Shown: positions 33,592 through 41,574 of the stretch, piece after piece
How the letters are laid out: every line of letters starts with the position of its first letter
How positions within the stretch are numbered: the first letter of the stretch is position 1
Assembly (NCBI GenBank): GCA_012517065.1
Contig: JAAYVR010000075.1
Coordinates: 1 to 41,574, forward strand
Length of the DNA: 41,574 nt
DNA from: Verrucomicrobiota bacterium
Lineage (GTDB): Bacteria > Verrucomicrobiota > Verrucomicrobiia > Limisphaerales > J093
Reading direction: 5' to 3'
Made by a program: the position numbers and the translations under genes
The notes under the pieces: generated by a model
The model's database searches: none
What the model was told of the DNA's origin: nothing
Seen by the model: only the letters and a program-made list of their open reading frames with translations

Positions 33592-34383
33592 ATGACTGAC
33601 ACTGTTAATCAATTGCTGACGCTCGCGCACGAGCTCGGGCGCGAAGATCGCCATCTCGCAATTCTGGGCGAAGGCAATGTTTCTGCCAGGCTCGACGGAG
33701 GTCTGTTTGCTGTGAAAGCCAGTGGAACCAGACTCGCTGCGCTTGAGGCAGGACAAGTCACCATTTGCCGATCCGACAAAGTGTTGCCCTTGCTGGAAAA
33801 GCGGCTGCTCACGGACACGGCGGTTGAATCTGCTTTGCTGGAAGCACGCGTTGACTCCAACGCGCCACGTCCCAGCATCGAGGCAGTGTTTCACGCATGG
33901 CTTCTCACGGTGCATGAAGTGCGGTTTGTCGGGCACTGCCATCCGCTCGGGGTCTGTCAGGTGCTCTGTTCGCCGCGCGCGCGGGACTTTGCCGAGCAGC
34001 GCATGTTTCCGGACGAAATCGTCTTTTGCGGGCCCGCGTCCGTCTATGTGCCGTATGCGGACCCGGGTTTACCGCTTGCATGGCAGATTCGGGAGCGGAC
34101 TCGTGACTTCATGAATTTGCAGGGGCGCGTGCCGCGCTTGATCCTGCTGCAAAACCATGGCGTGATCGCTCTGGGATCAACCCCTGAAGAGGTGCTGGCT
34201 TCCGTGCTGATGGCGGAGAAAGCCGCCAGAATATTTGCCGGCGCTGCCGCAATGGGCGGTCCGAACTTCCTTTTGCCACAGCATGTGGAGAGAGTAGCAG
34301 GACGACCGTCAGACCTGTTTGACAAGTCTGACAAGTCTGACAGGTCCGACAGGTCTGGCCCATTCACCTCATCCTTTTCATGA
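33592..34383 (+). CDS. Class II aldolase/adducin-family protein
   Basis: This protein has 263 residues. The fold's zinc ligands are His115 and His117 in GHCHPLG and His189 in LLQNHGVIALG; the likely catalytic acid is Glu97 in PSIEAVFHAW. The phosphate/substrate loop GEGNVSAR is near residues 27-34. Such enzymes split sugar phosphates such as fuculose 1-phosphate, or act as epimerases. A relation to the isomerase-like gene upstream is plausible. The last 25 residues (DKSDKSDRSDRSGP and onward) are encoded by a 9-base tandem repeat and look acquired; the natural protein probably ended near VERVAGRPSD. GAG lies just before ATG 33592; the frame upstream is not aldolase-like. Confidence 0.88.
   Translation: MTDTVNQLLTLAHELGREDRHLAILGEGNVSARLDGGLFAVKASGTRLAALEAGQVTICRSDKVLPLLEKRLLTDTAVESALLEARVDSNAPRPSIEAVFHAWLLTVHEVRFVGHCHPLGVCQVLCSPRARDFAEQRMFPDEIVFCGPASVYVPYADPGLPLAWQIRERTRDFMNLQGRVPRLILLQNHGVIALGSTPEEVLASVLMAEKAARIFAGAAAMGGPNFLLPQHVERVAGRPSDLFDKSDKSDRSDRSGPFTSSFS
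34317..34360. repeat. 9-base tandem repeat, about 4.9 units
   Basis: The units are GTTTGACAA, GTCTGACAA, GTCTGACAG, GTCCGACAG and a partial GTCTGGCC. On the plus strand it codes for (DKS/DRS) at the aldolase C-terminus; on the minus strand it follows the four-helix-bundle remnant, in whose relatives I recall similar Ser-Asp-Lys runs. Confidence 0.8.
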
Positions 34384-34681
34384 TCTCATACAGTCTCTCG
34401 GTGCATCCCCCGTTCTGTTCAAGAGTCCTCCACTGGCTTTCGAGCTGGCGCCCGAGCAGGTATGCGGCCTGATTCACCGCGTAGATCATCGCGGTTGCCG
34501 CGATCTCGGGGGCGGCCTTCTCGACAAACTCGGCCAATCCAGCCAAGCCATTCAATCGCACGACACCTTGCGGTGCCGGTGCAAGATTCTTGACATAATC
34601 CTCTGCAAGCCATGCTCGCATGGCACGAGCTTCCCGGGAGTCTTTCGGCCAACCCTGAGCCCGTGCTGCACAAGAAATGTT
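34364..34681 (-). pseudogene. Remnant of a four-helix-bundle (S23-type) suffix-domain gene
   Basis: The open frame reads ARAQGWPKDSREARAMRAWL, then VVRLNGLAGLAEFVEKAAPE, IAATAMIYAVNQAAYLLGRQ and EQNGGCTERLYEIMKRMR. This resembles the C-terminal suffix domain of four-helix-bundle proteins related to 23S rRNA intervening-sequence proteins. The N-terminal bundle is missing and there is no good start; the first usable ATG is at 34621, giving 85 residues. It is probably a decayed end fragment. It overlaps the aldolase stop by 20 bases and, at its 5' end, the open frame of the next gene. Confidence 0.55.
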
Positions 34682-34787
34682 TCATGAGGTTCCAGTTGCA
34701 CAGGGCATGCGCAAGTCTTACTCTCATTTCAACCGTGGCATGAACCATAACTCCCACACAGTAAACGGACCGTCGGTGGCCCGCCGC

Positions 34788-37505
34788 ATGCGCGCCATAT
34801 CACGAAAAATCCAAGCCCCTTTCGTCCGCCTGCTATCCCCGTGTGCAGGACTTATTATCGGACTAACGACTGTGCTGTCCCAACCGTCACCCGGTAAAGT
34901 CACGCTCAGCGCCGAGCAGTTCAGGTTTGATTTGGAACCTGGCAGCGGCAAATGGGAACTCACCGACCTGAAAAGCTCTGTCACATGGAGGTCGAACCCT
35001 TCACAACCGCGGTTCGGAGAAATCACCATCGAAAGAGCCGGCAAACGCGACACTGTGCCGTTGGACAAGTGCGAAGCCAAAAGCAGCGAACGCACTCTCA
35101 TCTTGACGTTCAGCCCCGTCGCAAATGACGCCCAAGCCAAGGTCCAGGTCCAACTCCGCGCTGCCGCGCCGGATACGCTCGAGGTATCTTACGACGCGAC
35201 GCCGAGTTTAACTGTGCACTCCGTCCGGCTTCTTGACAGGGCAATGTGGATCACTGACGGCGATCGCGGTTACGTGGTAGTGCCCGTCCGGGAGGGGCTG
35301 TTGATTCCATCAGACAATCACGTCGAATTCACGCGTTCGTTCGACACTTACGCCTATGAGGGATGTCACATGACAATGCTCGGCCTTGTCAAAAGCGGTT
35401 CTGCCGCATTGCTGACGTGGAACGACCCGTACGTTGTTGCCGAAGTGCGAAGTGTTACCGGAACGGCCGCGCCTCAAGGTAACGCTCAAAACCTCATGGT
35501 TTCCATGGTGCTGAGCAAAACCGCAAAAGCTTTCAGCATCAGGCTGCTCGGCCAAGGCGATTACGTTGCCATCGCAAGAGCATATCGAGATGCGGCTGCA
35601 AAACGCGGCTGGCTCGTGCCATGGGAAAAGAAGCTCGCCAATCACCCGGAAAGAGCCAAGCTGTTCGGCGCAATCAACTTCAAACTCTGGAGCGCCCTCG
35701 ATCGGCAGATGAATGAAGACAGCACACGCGAACAACGCGTGCGCGTTAACTGGACATTCGACGAAGCAGCCGCAATCGCTGAACACCTGTACCGTGATCT
35801 CGATCTCAAGCGTGTCCTATTCCTCATGGGCGGCTGGATTCACCGCGGCTACGACAATCAGCATCCCGATATTCTCCCCGCCGCGCCCGAGTGCGGCGGA
35901 AACGAAGGTTTGGCCGATTGCGCGCGCCGTGTCATGAACCTCGGATACGTCTTCGGCTTGCACGACAATTACCAGGACATCTACCGTGATTCGCCTTCAT
36001 GGGACGAATCGCTCATAATGAAAGCCCCCGACGGCAGCCTTGTTAAGGGCGGTCACTGGGCCGGCGGACGCGCTTACCTCACCTGTTCGCAAAAGGCGCT
36101 CGAACTTGCGCAACGCCCGCAAAACCTTCCAGCCGTCCAAAAGCTCACTCGGGCGAACGCCTACTTCATCGATACCACTTACGCGGCAGGACTGCAGGAG
36201 TGTTTCGATCCCAAGCACCCGCTCACAAGGCAGGACGACATGAAATGGAAACAGGCGCTTTCGGATTATGCGAGAAAGGTGTTTGGGATTTTCGGCAGCG
36301 AATGCGGACGCGAATGGGCGTTGCCGCACAGCGATTTCTTCGAGGGCCTTACTGGCGTCAGCGGGCAGCCATATCACGACGCGAACCTTGTTCGAAGCGT
36401 TGGCGGTTACGTTGTGCCGCTGTTCGAATTGGTCTATCGCGACTGCATCGCAATGTACGGCAAGTACGGCTACGATCCCGCCAATTCGGCCGAGTACGTT
36501 CTTCAACACTTGGTATTTGGCCGCCCTCTCCATTATCACAACATCCCTTCTCACCTTTACTGGAAGGATAAGGTTTCTGAAACGACGTTGGCAGTGCGGC
36601 CCCTTGCCCCTGAAGTGGATGTAACGGGACCGCGCGAGCTGGAAATAAGCTATCAGTGGCAAATCGAGAAACCGCCCGGCGATGACTGGCATGTGTTCGT
36701 TCACTTCACCGATTACCGAGGAACAAATGTCTTCCAAAACGATCATGTCCCGCGCACACCCACTTCCAAATGGCACACAGGCCGAATGGAATCCGGGTCG
36801 TTCACACTTCATTTGCCGGAAAAACTGAAGGCTAGCGTCGATGTGCGGGTGGGATGGTGGCAACCAAGCTCGGGCAAACGCGCCCTTTTGCGCGGCGTGC
36901 ACGACGGTTCACGCCGGTACATCGTCGGCCGTTTGGATGTCACTGACACCGGCCTGCGATGGTTCCCTCTGGACAAAACCAAGCAGGCCATGCACCCCGA
37001 TCCAGCATTGTTTGTCCGCGCTGACAACGGATGGGCAGACGGCCTGCATCCATTGGATAGATTCGTCAAAAACACATACGAAATCCTGTCCCCATTGTAC
37101 GAGCTGACCGCCACAGTCCCCATGACCAAGCACGAATTCCTCACGCCGGATCGACTCGTCCAGCGAAGCAATTTCGGCAGCGGTGAAAACACGCTTTCTG
37201 TCACGGCCAATTTTGGGTCGAACCCAATTGAGCTCCAAACCGCCACCGGCGGCAATGTTGTGTTGCCCCCTTATGGTTTTGTAGTCGAATCGCCACGGTT
37301 TGTGGCCTTCTGTGCGCTAACCTGGAACGGCTTGAATTACTCGGACCCGTCTCTGTTCGCCTTGCGGAGCCTTGACGACCGCCCACTCGAAAAATCCGAA
37401 CAAATCCGAGTGTTCCACGGTTTTGGTGATGCACGAGTGAAGCTCGGGAACCGGGTTTGCACCGTCGCCAGAGAAGACATTGTTCGGCTCGAGAGCTCAA
37501 GATGA
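34788..37505 (+). CDS. Large secreted glycoside-hydrolase-like protein (DUF5696-like)
   Basis: This protein has 905 residues from ATG 34788, which opens a signal peptide: a basic start (RAISRK), then LLSPCAGLIIGLTTVLSQ. ATG 34740 is an alternative. Residues about 35-280 are beta-rich. Residues about 290-640 look like a TIM barrel: FGAINFKLWSAL, KRVLFLMGGWIHRGYDNQHP, YVFGLHDNYQDIY, ANAYFIDTTYAAGLQECFDP, FGIFGSECGREWALPHSDF. That layout is like the DUF5696 and related retaining-glycosidase families; the acids in IDTTYA and GSECGRE are candidate catalytic residues. Residues about 670-760 look like a beta-sandwich (DDWHVFVHFTDYRG). Substrate unknown. The stop overlaps the ThuA gene by ATGA. Confidence 0.7.
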   Translation: MRAISRKIQAPFVRLLSPCAGLIIGLTTVLSQPSPGKVTLSAEQFRFDLEPGSGKWELTDLKSSVTWRSNPSQPRFGEITIERAGKRDTVPLDKCEAKSSERTLILTFSPVANDAQAKVQVQLRAAAPDTLEVSYDATPSLTVHSVRLLDRAMWITDGDRGYVVVPVREGLLIPSDNHVEFTRSFDTYAYEGCHMTMLGLVKSGSAALLTWNDPYVVAEVRSVTGTAAPQGNAQNLMVSMVLSKTAKAFSIRLLGQGDYVAIARAYRDAAAKRGWLVPWEKKLANHPERAKLFGAINFKLWSALDRQMNEDSTREQRVRVNWTFDEAAAIAEHLYRDLDLKRVLFLMGGWIHRGYDNQHPDILPAAPECGGNEGLADCARRVMNLGYVFGLHDNYQDIYRDSPSWDESLIMKAPDGSLVKGGHWAGGRAYLTCSQKALELAQRPQNLPAVQKLTRANAYFIDTTYAAGLQECFDPKHPLTRQDDMKWKQALSDYARKVFGIFGSECGREWALPHSDFFEGLTGVSGQPYHDANLVRSVGGYVVPLFELVYRDCIAMYGKYGYDPANSAEYVLQHLVFGRPLHYHNIPSHLYWKDKVSETTLAVRPLAPEVDVTGPRELEISYQWQIEKPPGDDWHVFVHFTDYRGTNVFQNDHVPRTPTSKWHTGRMESGSFTLHLPEKLKASVDVRVGWWQPSSGKRALLRGVHDGSRRYIVGRLDVTDTGLRWFPLDKTKQAMHPDPALFVRADNGWADGLHPLDRFVKNTYEILSPLYELTATVPMTKHEFLTPDRLVQRSNFGSGENTLSVTANFGSNPIELQTATGGNVVLPPYGFVVESPRFVAFCALTWNGLNYSDPSLFALRSLDDRPLEKSEQIRVFHGFGDARVKLGNRVCTVAREDIVRLESSR

Positions 37506-38350
37506 ACACAAACAATCAGAATCAAGTCCCATATTGGAGAAACTGTTGTATGAAGACTCTTGAAAAAGATCGGCCGGGCCACGCCAGTACCGGGCATTCT
37601 ATTGTTGATCTCGCAATTGTTTTGCTGCTGATCTCTCTGACGTTTTGCCCACAGTTGTGGGAATCACAAGCAGCAGACAAGGAAAATACCCCCTTGAGAC
37701 TGTTGATCGTAACGGGAGGCCATGATTACGAAACCAACATGTTTTACCGCATGTTCGACGGGTTCAGCGGCATGACTTATCAGGCCGTGGCGCACCCGAA
37801 AGCGCACGATTGGTTGAAATCGGAAAAGGCCGCACAATACGACGTCATCGTGCTGTATGACATGTGGCAGGAAATAAGCGACGCTGCGAAGAATGATTTC
37901 GTCAACAGGCTCAAGCAGGGCAAGGGATTGGTCGTGCTCCATCACGCTATCGCCAGCTACCAAGCATGGCCGGAGTATGAAAAAATCATCGGCGGCAAGT
38001 ATTACCTTCAGAAAACTGTCGTCGCCGGAATCGAAAAACCCATGTCAACCTACCTCCACGACGTGACGTTCAAGGTCCAGGTCCTGGACAAAACTCATCC
38101 CGTGACCCGCGGGGTGTCAGACTTCGATATCCACGATGAAACGTATAATCTGTTCGACGTTTCTCCAAGCGTTGTCCGGTTGCTCGGCACCGATGAGCCC
38201 ACCAGCGGCAAGATAATCGGATGGGCCAAGAGCTATGAGAGCGCAAAGGTCGTTTATTTGCAGCTCGGCCATGATCATCTCGCATGGGAAAACCCGGCTT
38301 TCAAAAGACTGCTGAACCAGGCCATCCGCTGGACAGCGGGACGCGAATGA
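37502..38350 (+). CDS. ThuA-like domain protein, exported or membrane-anchored
   Basis: This protein has 282 residues. A hydrophobic segment (DLAIVLLLISLTFCPQLW, residues about 36-53) precedes the domain. The ThuA/glutamine-amidotransferase-like fold then starts with LRLLIVTGGHDYETNMFYRM and continues with YDVIVLYDMWQEIS, GKGLVVLHHAIASYQAWPEY, THPVTRGVSDFDIHDETYNL and VVYLQLGHDHLAWENPAFKR. ThuA proteins accompany sugar utilisation genes and are linked to ketosugar metabolism. ATG 37502 overlaps the glycosidase stop by 4 bases; ATG 37550 is the alternative. Its stop in turn overlaps the DUF1638 gene by ATGA, so the three form a tight operon. Confidence 0.85.
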   Translation: MNTNNQNQVPYWRNCCMKTLEKDRPGHASTGHSIVDLAIVLLLISLTFCPQLWESQAADKENTPLRLLIVTGGHDYETNMFYRMFDGFSGMTYQAVAHPKAHDWLKSEKAAQYDVIVLYDMWQEISDAAKNDFVNRLKQGKGLVVLHHAIASYQAWPEYEKIIGGKYYLQKTVVAGIEKPMSTYLHDVTFKVQVLDKTHPVTRGVSDFDIHDETYNLFDVSPSVVRLLGTDEPTSGKIIGWAKSYESAKVVYLQLGHDHLAWENPAFKRLLNQAIRWTAGRE

Positions 38351-39111
38351 ACAGTATGTACCTGAAAGTCATAGCCTGTGAGGTCTTGTTTCGCGAGATC
38401 TGTTACCTAACAGCCACTTCACAGCACACAATCGATTTGGAGTTTCTCACCCAGGGTTTGCATGACACCCCAGCGGCCGGCCGGCTCGAAATCCAACGCC
38501 GCCTCGATGCCTTGCCAGCGGGCAAGTACGACGCAGTGCTGTTGGGTTACGGATTGTGCAGTAAGATTCTCGCTGGTTTGCGAGCTGCCAACACGAGGCT
38601 TGTCGTTCCCCGCGCGCATGATTGCATTACTCTTTTTCTCGGATCCCGAGAACGCTACCAGAAGCACTTCAACAATCGACCCGGCACATACTATTTCACG
38701 TCCGGATGGTTGGAATGCCGCCGGCGCCGGAGCGATATTGCGCGCAGCGGATACGCGGGCTTTTTGCCCGCGCCTTCAACCCCGGCACATGACCGCTTGT
38801 ACGCCGAGTGGGTTGAAAAATACGGAGCAGACCAGGCCGAGTACCTTGCCAAAACAATGGCACAGTGGGCCCAGAACTACACTCACGGCGTCCTAATCGA
38901 CTTCGATTTCACTCGCCATCTTGATCTGCGAAAAGAGGTCCAGACCATTTGTGCCGAACGCGGTTGGGAATACGAGGAAACCGATGGGAACCTCGACCTG
39001 ATAAAGCGCTGGCTCAACGGCGAGTGGCCAGAATCGGACTTCCTGATTGTCCCCCCCGGCCGGACCATCACTCCGGCCTTCGACGAGAGCGTTATTGGCC
39101 TGGAACTTTGA
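38347..39111 (+). CDS. DUF1638-family protein
   Basis: This protein has 254 residues and is cytoplasmic. It starts MNSMYLKVIACEVLFREICY; the pattern KVIACEVLxRE is the DUF1638 hallmark. It continues with DAVLLGYGLCSKILAGLRA, LVVPRAHDCITLFLGSRERY, PGTYYFTSGWLE and VPPGRTITPAFDES. In methanogens and acetogens such proteins accompany corrinoid methyltransferases; no such genes are here. Conserved Cys, His and Asp (Cys-Glu near the start, GLCS, AHDC) could bind metal. The start overlaps the ThuA stop by 4 bases. A small stem GAGCG/CGCTC sits at the stop (39110-39123). Confidence 0.85.
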   Translation: MNSMYLKVIACEVLFREICYLTATSQHTIDLEFLTQGLHDTPAAGRLEIQRRLDALPAGKYDAVLLGYGLCSKILAGLRAANTRLVVPRAHDCITLFLGSRERYQKHFNNRPGTYYFTSGWLECRRRRSDIARSGYAGFLPAPSTPAHDRLYAEWVEKYGADQAEYLAKTMAQWAQNYTHGVLIDFDFTRHLDLRKEVQTICAERGWEYEETDGNLDLIKRWLNGEWPESDFLIVPPGRTITPAFDESVIGLEL

Positions 39112-39240
39112 GCGTGGTCGCTCGAACATCGCCAGAAAAGGTTGAGAACCAAAATCTTTGGCTTGATTGCCGCTGCAAAACGCGTCTTGCCACTTTTCAA
39201 CGTACCGGACGTGACGTAACTTCTGCGCACGCATTGTCGC

Positions 39241-40605
39241 ATGCCGACTGTGTTCATCAAGACCTACGGTTGCCAGATGAACGAGCGCGATTCCGAAGCT
39301 GTCGCCGCTCTGTTCATCGCACACGGTTTTTCCATTGCCGAGTCGGAAGCGTCGGCTGACGTTGTTCTCCTCAACACTTGCAGCGTGCGCGATACTGCAG
39401 AACAAAAGGCGCTGGGCAAGATGCGGCAACTCGTCATGTCGCGTACTCACGCAAGACGGCGTCAAGTGCTGGGTTTTCTCGGCTGCATGGCGCAGTGCCG
39501 TGGCGAAGAGTTGCTCGGTCGTATTCCCGGTGTGAACCTCGTTCTGGGTACTCACAAGCTGCATCGCGCGCCTGAATACGTCCAGCGGTTGATTGACGCA
39601 CCCGAACAGCCAATTTGCGACGTGGAACAAGACGCAGAAGGTGATCGGTTGCTGTGCGAGCATTTGACGTCCCCAGACGGACAAGCCCCGGCTGTGACGG
39701 CGTTTGTCACGATAATGCAGGGATGCAACAGGCGTTGCGCGTTTTGCATCGTGCCATCCACACGCGGCCGCGAGCGAAGCCGCCCGATGGCGGAAATTGT
39801 TGCCGAGTGTCGAACGCTTGCCGAACGCGGCGTTCGGGAGGTGACGTTGCTGGGACAGATCGTGAACAATTACGGTCGAACAAACCGCGAGCCCGGCGCA
39901 ACCGTGTCGCCTTTCGTGAGGTTGCTCGAAGAAATCAACGCAGTGAATGGCATCGAGCGAATCAGGTTCACATCGCCCCACCCAACCGGGTTCAGTGACG
40001 ATCTCATAGAAGCGTTCGGACGCCTGTCGAAGCTTTGCGAACATGTCCACCTGCCGCTGCAAAGCGGGAGCAATCATGTGTTGCGCCAGATGCGCCGCGG
40101 GTACACCCGGGAACAGTACATCAAAGTGATCGCCAAGCTCCGGCAGGTTCAGCCTGAAATCGGGATCAGCACAGATTTGATCGTGGGTTTCCCGGGCGAA
40201 ACCGAGGCGGATTTCGAAGAAACACTGCAAATGGTCGAAGAGGTCCAGTTTGACAGCGCATTTGTTTTCAAGTACTCACCGCGACGGGGCACGGCTGCGG
40301 AAAACCGGACCGACCTTGTTCCCGGCCCGGCCATCGCAGAGCGGCACGCGCGCTTGTTATCGGCGGTAAACAAAGTGGCCGAGCACAGGTTCTGTCGTAT
40401 GATCGGAAAAACCGTCGAAGTGCTTGTCGAAGGACCGAGCAGGCGGAATCCGGCGCGCTTGGAAGGCCGCACAAGATGCAACAAGATTGTTGTGTTTTCG
40501 GCCGGGCCGGGGCATGTTGGGCAGCTCTTAAATGTGAATATCACGCGCGCATCTGCCGTGACTCTGTACGGGGATGCCGCCGTCACGGATCGTCAAACAG
40601 CATGA
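39241..40605 (+). CDS. miaB: tRNA-2-methylthio-N6-dimethylallyladenosine synthase
   Basis: This protein has 454 residues, normal length. MiaB adds a methylthio group to i6A37 of tRNAs, using two iron-sulfur clusters. The N-terminal UPF0004 domain holds Cys11 (TYGCQMNERDSE), Cys47 (LNTCSVRD) and Cys82 (LGCMAQC). The radical SAM motif is CNRRCAFC with Cys162, Cys166 and Cys169. Next come PSTRGRERSRP, TSPHPTGFSDDLIEAF, HLPLQSGSNHVLRQM, GISTDLIVGFPGETEADFEE and a C-terminal TRAM domain (IGKTVEVLVEG, GQLLNVNITRASAVTLYG). NERDSE supports MiaB rather than MtaB or RimO. The stop overlaps the next gene by ATGA. Confidence 0.95.
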   Translation: MPTVFIKTYGCQMNERDSEAVAALFIAHGFSIAESEASADVVLLNTCSVRDTAEQKALGKMRQLVMSRTHARRRQVLGFLGCMAQCRGEELLGRIPGVNLVLGTHKLHRAPEYVQRLIDAPEQPICDVEQDAEGDRLLCEHLTSPDGQAPAVTAFVTIMQGCNRRCAFCIVPSTRGRERSRPMAEIVAECRTLAERGVREVTLLGQIVNNYGRTNREPGATVSPFVRLLEEINAVNGIERIRFTSPHPTGFSDDLIEAFGRLSKLCEHVHLPLQSGSNHVLRQMRRGYTREQYIKVIAKLRQVQPEIGISTDLIVGFPGETEADFEETLQMVEEVQFDSAFVFKYSPRRGTAAENRTDLVPGPAIAERHARLLSAVNKVAEHRFCRMIGKTVEVLVEGPSRRNPARLEGRTRCNKIVVFSAGPGHVGQLLNVNITRASAVTLYGDAAVTDRQTA

Positions 40606-41171
40606 AGTTGTGGGTACTAGCTTTGTTGTTGGGACTGGGGATTGCCTTGCCCCAAATCTACGGACTGCTCAAACCGGGTAAGTTTGGCGAAATGCTCCGG
40701 AAGTTCCCGAGGTCTGAGTTCTGGGGGTTCGTTCTGATGCCCTTGGGAACACTCTGGTTTCTCTACAATTTGAAGACCGACGACATTTCGGACTTCGCAG
40801 CGTTCAAGCCGATTCTGTTCATTGGATTCGCCGTGATAGGTTTCGGATCGTGCGTGTTTGTTCGAGATTTCCTCGCTGTGCGCGGCCTTGCCGTTGTGAT
40901 GCTTCTGCTGGCTAAAGTCGTTCTGGACACAGCCCGCTGGGTTGACACCGAATGGCGTCTGGTGCTGGTCGTGTGGGCCTACGCATGGATTTGCGCCGCA
41001 CTCGTGTTTACCGTGTCGCCATGGCGTATGCGTGACCTCATAGCTTTCGCAACCGCTAACGAAAACCGCGTCCGTCTCGGCAGTGCAGCAAGATTGGCCT
41101 TCGGCGTGTTCATAATCCTGTTGGCGCTCACGGCGTATCGCCACGCCGAACTTCAGGCAGCCGGCCAATAG
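40602..41171 (+). CDS. Small integral membrane protein
   Basis: This protein has 189 residues with about five or six hydrophobic segments (LWVLALLLGLGIALPQI, FWGFVLMPLGTLWFLYNL, ILFIGFAVIGFGSCVFV, GLAVVMLLLAKVVL, LVLVVWAYAWICAALVF, LAFGVFIILLALTAY). No catalytic motif or family is recognised. ATG 40602 overlaps the miaB stop by 4 bases, so its translation is tied to miaB. A function with miaB is not implied beyond shared expression. Confidence 0.7.
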   Translation: MKLWVLALLLGLGIALPQIYGLLKPGKFGEMLRKFPRSEFWGFVLMPLGTLWFLYNLKTDDISDFAAFKPILFIGFAVIGFGSCVFVRDFLAVRGLAVVMLLLAKVVLDTARWVDTEWRLVLVVWAYAWICAALVFTVSPWRMRDLIAFATANENRVRLGSAARLAFGVFIILLALTAYRHAELQAAGQ

Positions 41172-41574
41172 CCATGCCTCAATAGAACCAGGCTTCTTGC
41201 CAAGGATACATTCGCAACTTCAATGTCCGCTTGATTGCCCGGACAAAGCCTTAACCACCACCCCCGATCCGTCTGACTCGATCAGGCCGCTGACATCGAG
41301 CCGGGCAAATATCGTGTCTGTCACTCTATTTGATCCGCCAGCGCCAACTCCCGCCAACTTCACTCGCCCGTCATCGTAAACTCCACTCATGACGCCGCCA
41401 GGCCAAGTCCAGCCCGGTCCCACGCGGCCACCACAATATCGTGTCTGTCACTCTATTTGTTCAGCCACCGCCAAACCCTCACCAACCCCTCAAAACAGTC
41501 CCCGGAAACTTCAGATGTGACGCGACAACGCCTATTCAGCCGGCATGAACGCCGGTCCCACTGCCCTCCTCACC
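41172..41574. other. Gene-free end of the window with repeats
   Basis: It contains the second tandem pair of 127-bp-period repeats (41309-41555). No convincing open frame or RNA gene is seen, and the window ends inside this region. Confidence 0.6.
41309..41555 (+). repeat. Tandem pair of 127-bp-period repeats, locus 2
   Basis: The core ATATCGTGTCTGTCACTC followed by TATTTG starts at 41309 and again at 41436, a spacing of exactly 127 bases. CCAGCCCGGTCCCACGCGGC precedes the second core, and CAGCCGGCATGAAC ends the array, as in locus 1 at 11999-12245. Here the core carries GTCACTC instead of GTCCCTC. Confidence 0.75.

Noticed and set aside
34317-34360. CRISPR-like or minisatellite coding repeat as part of the native aldolase
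   Set aside because: Class II aldolases normally end before this point and the repeat continues towards the minus-strand remnant, so it is treated as acquired.
38893-40230. 445-codon minus-strand frame opposite miaB
   Set aside because: miaB on the plus strand has all its motifs; the antisense product has no recognisable domain.

Overview
This window looks like a stretch of chromosome from a Verrucomicrobiota bacterium, probably of the Limisphaerales/Pedosphaerales type. The basis is three proteins with PEP-CTERM sorting tails, a pseudopilin of the 'LLPALGRAK' type with a DGH motif near its C-terminus, ECF sigma and PadR/HAAS regulators, the futalosine menaquinone enzyme MqnD, and many dispersed hairpin repeats between genes. 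No exosortase, phage, conjugation, CRISPR, rRNA or tRNA genes were seen.

Layout. 1-2.7 kb: an ECF sigma factor, a small acidic partner protein and a Ycf46-like AAA ATPase. 2.9-5.6 kb: a PEP-CTERM protein translationally coupled to a secreted beta-helix/beta-propeller protein. 5.8-8.0 kb: a housekeeping block with rpmB (minus), divergent from rpmI-rplT-pheS. 8.0-11.7 kb: directly behind pheS, where pheT might be expected, sits a 1211-residue protein. I read it as a fusion of a phosphodiester-glycosidase (NAGPA/DUF2233)-like domain with a divergent but complete alpha-D-phosphohexomutase. This is the most unusual gene in the window. 11.7-13 kb: a gene-free region with repeats. 13-16 kb (minus): a PadR regulator, a HAAS-like domain and a membrane VIT/VWA PEP-CTERM protein, with a one-base frame break at a run of seven G between the last two. 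16.1-19.9 kb: a PEP-CTERM propeller protein, a DUF5009/HGSNAT-like membrane acyltransferase, mqnD and a small anchored protein.

20-30.8 kb: an M16 zinc protease (minus), TerC, RecJ, a pseudopilin, a nitrilase-family hydrolase, and the AmmeMemoRadiSam pair amrS-amrB (minus). 30.8-34.7 kb: a repeat-rich gap, then a fucose/arabinose isomerase-like protein, a class II aldolase and the remnant of a four-helix-bundle gene. 34.8-39.1 kb: three coupled genes (large secreted glycosidase-like protein, ThuA-like protein, DUF1638 protein). 39.2-41.2 kb: miaB coupled to a small membrane protein. The end is another repeat-rich gap.

The repeats fall into several families that share copies across the window: a hairpin with arms like TTGGCCCGGAAATCTCACC at gene 3' ends; a 126-bp element with three copies; a two-box GGGGACAGACAC element with three copies; and a repeat of exactly 127-bp period, present as tandem pairs at two loci 29 kb apart. 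Functional themes are cell-surface proteins (PEP-CTERM, VIT, pseudopilin), sugar degradation (propeller/beta-helix, glycosidase-like, ThuA, isomerase, aldolase) and core translation/RNA modification. All functions come from reading motifs by eye; no database search was run.
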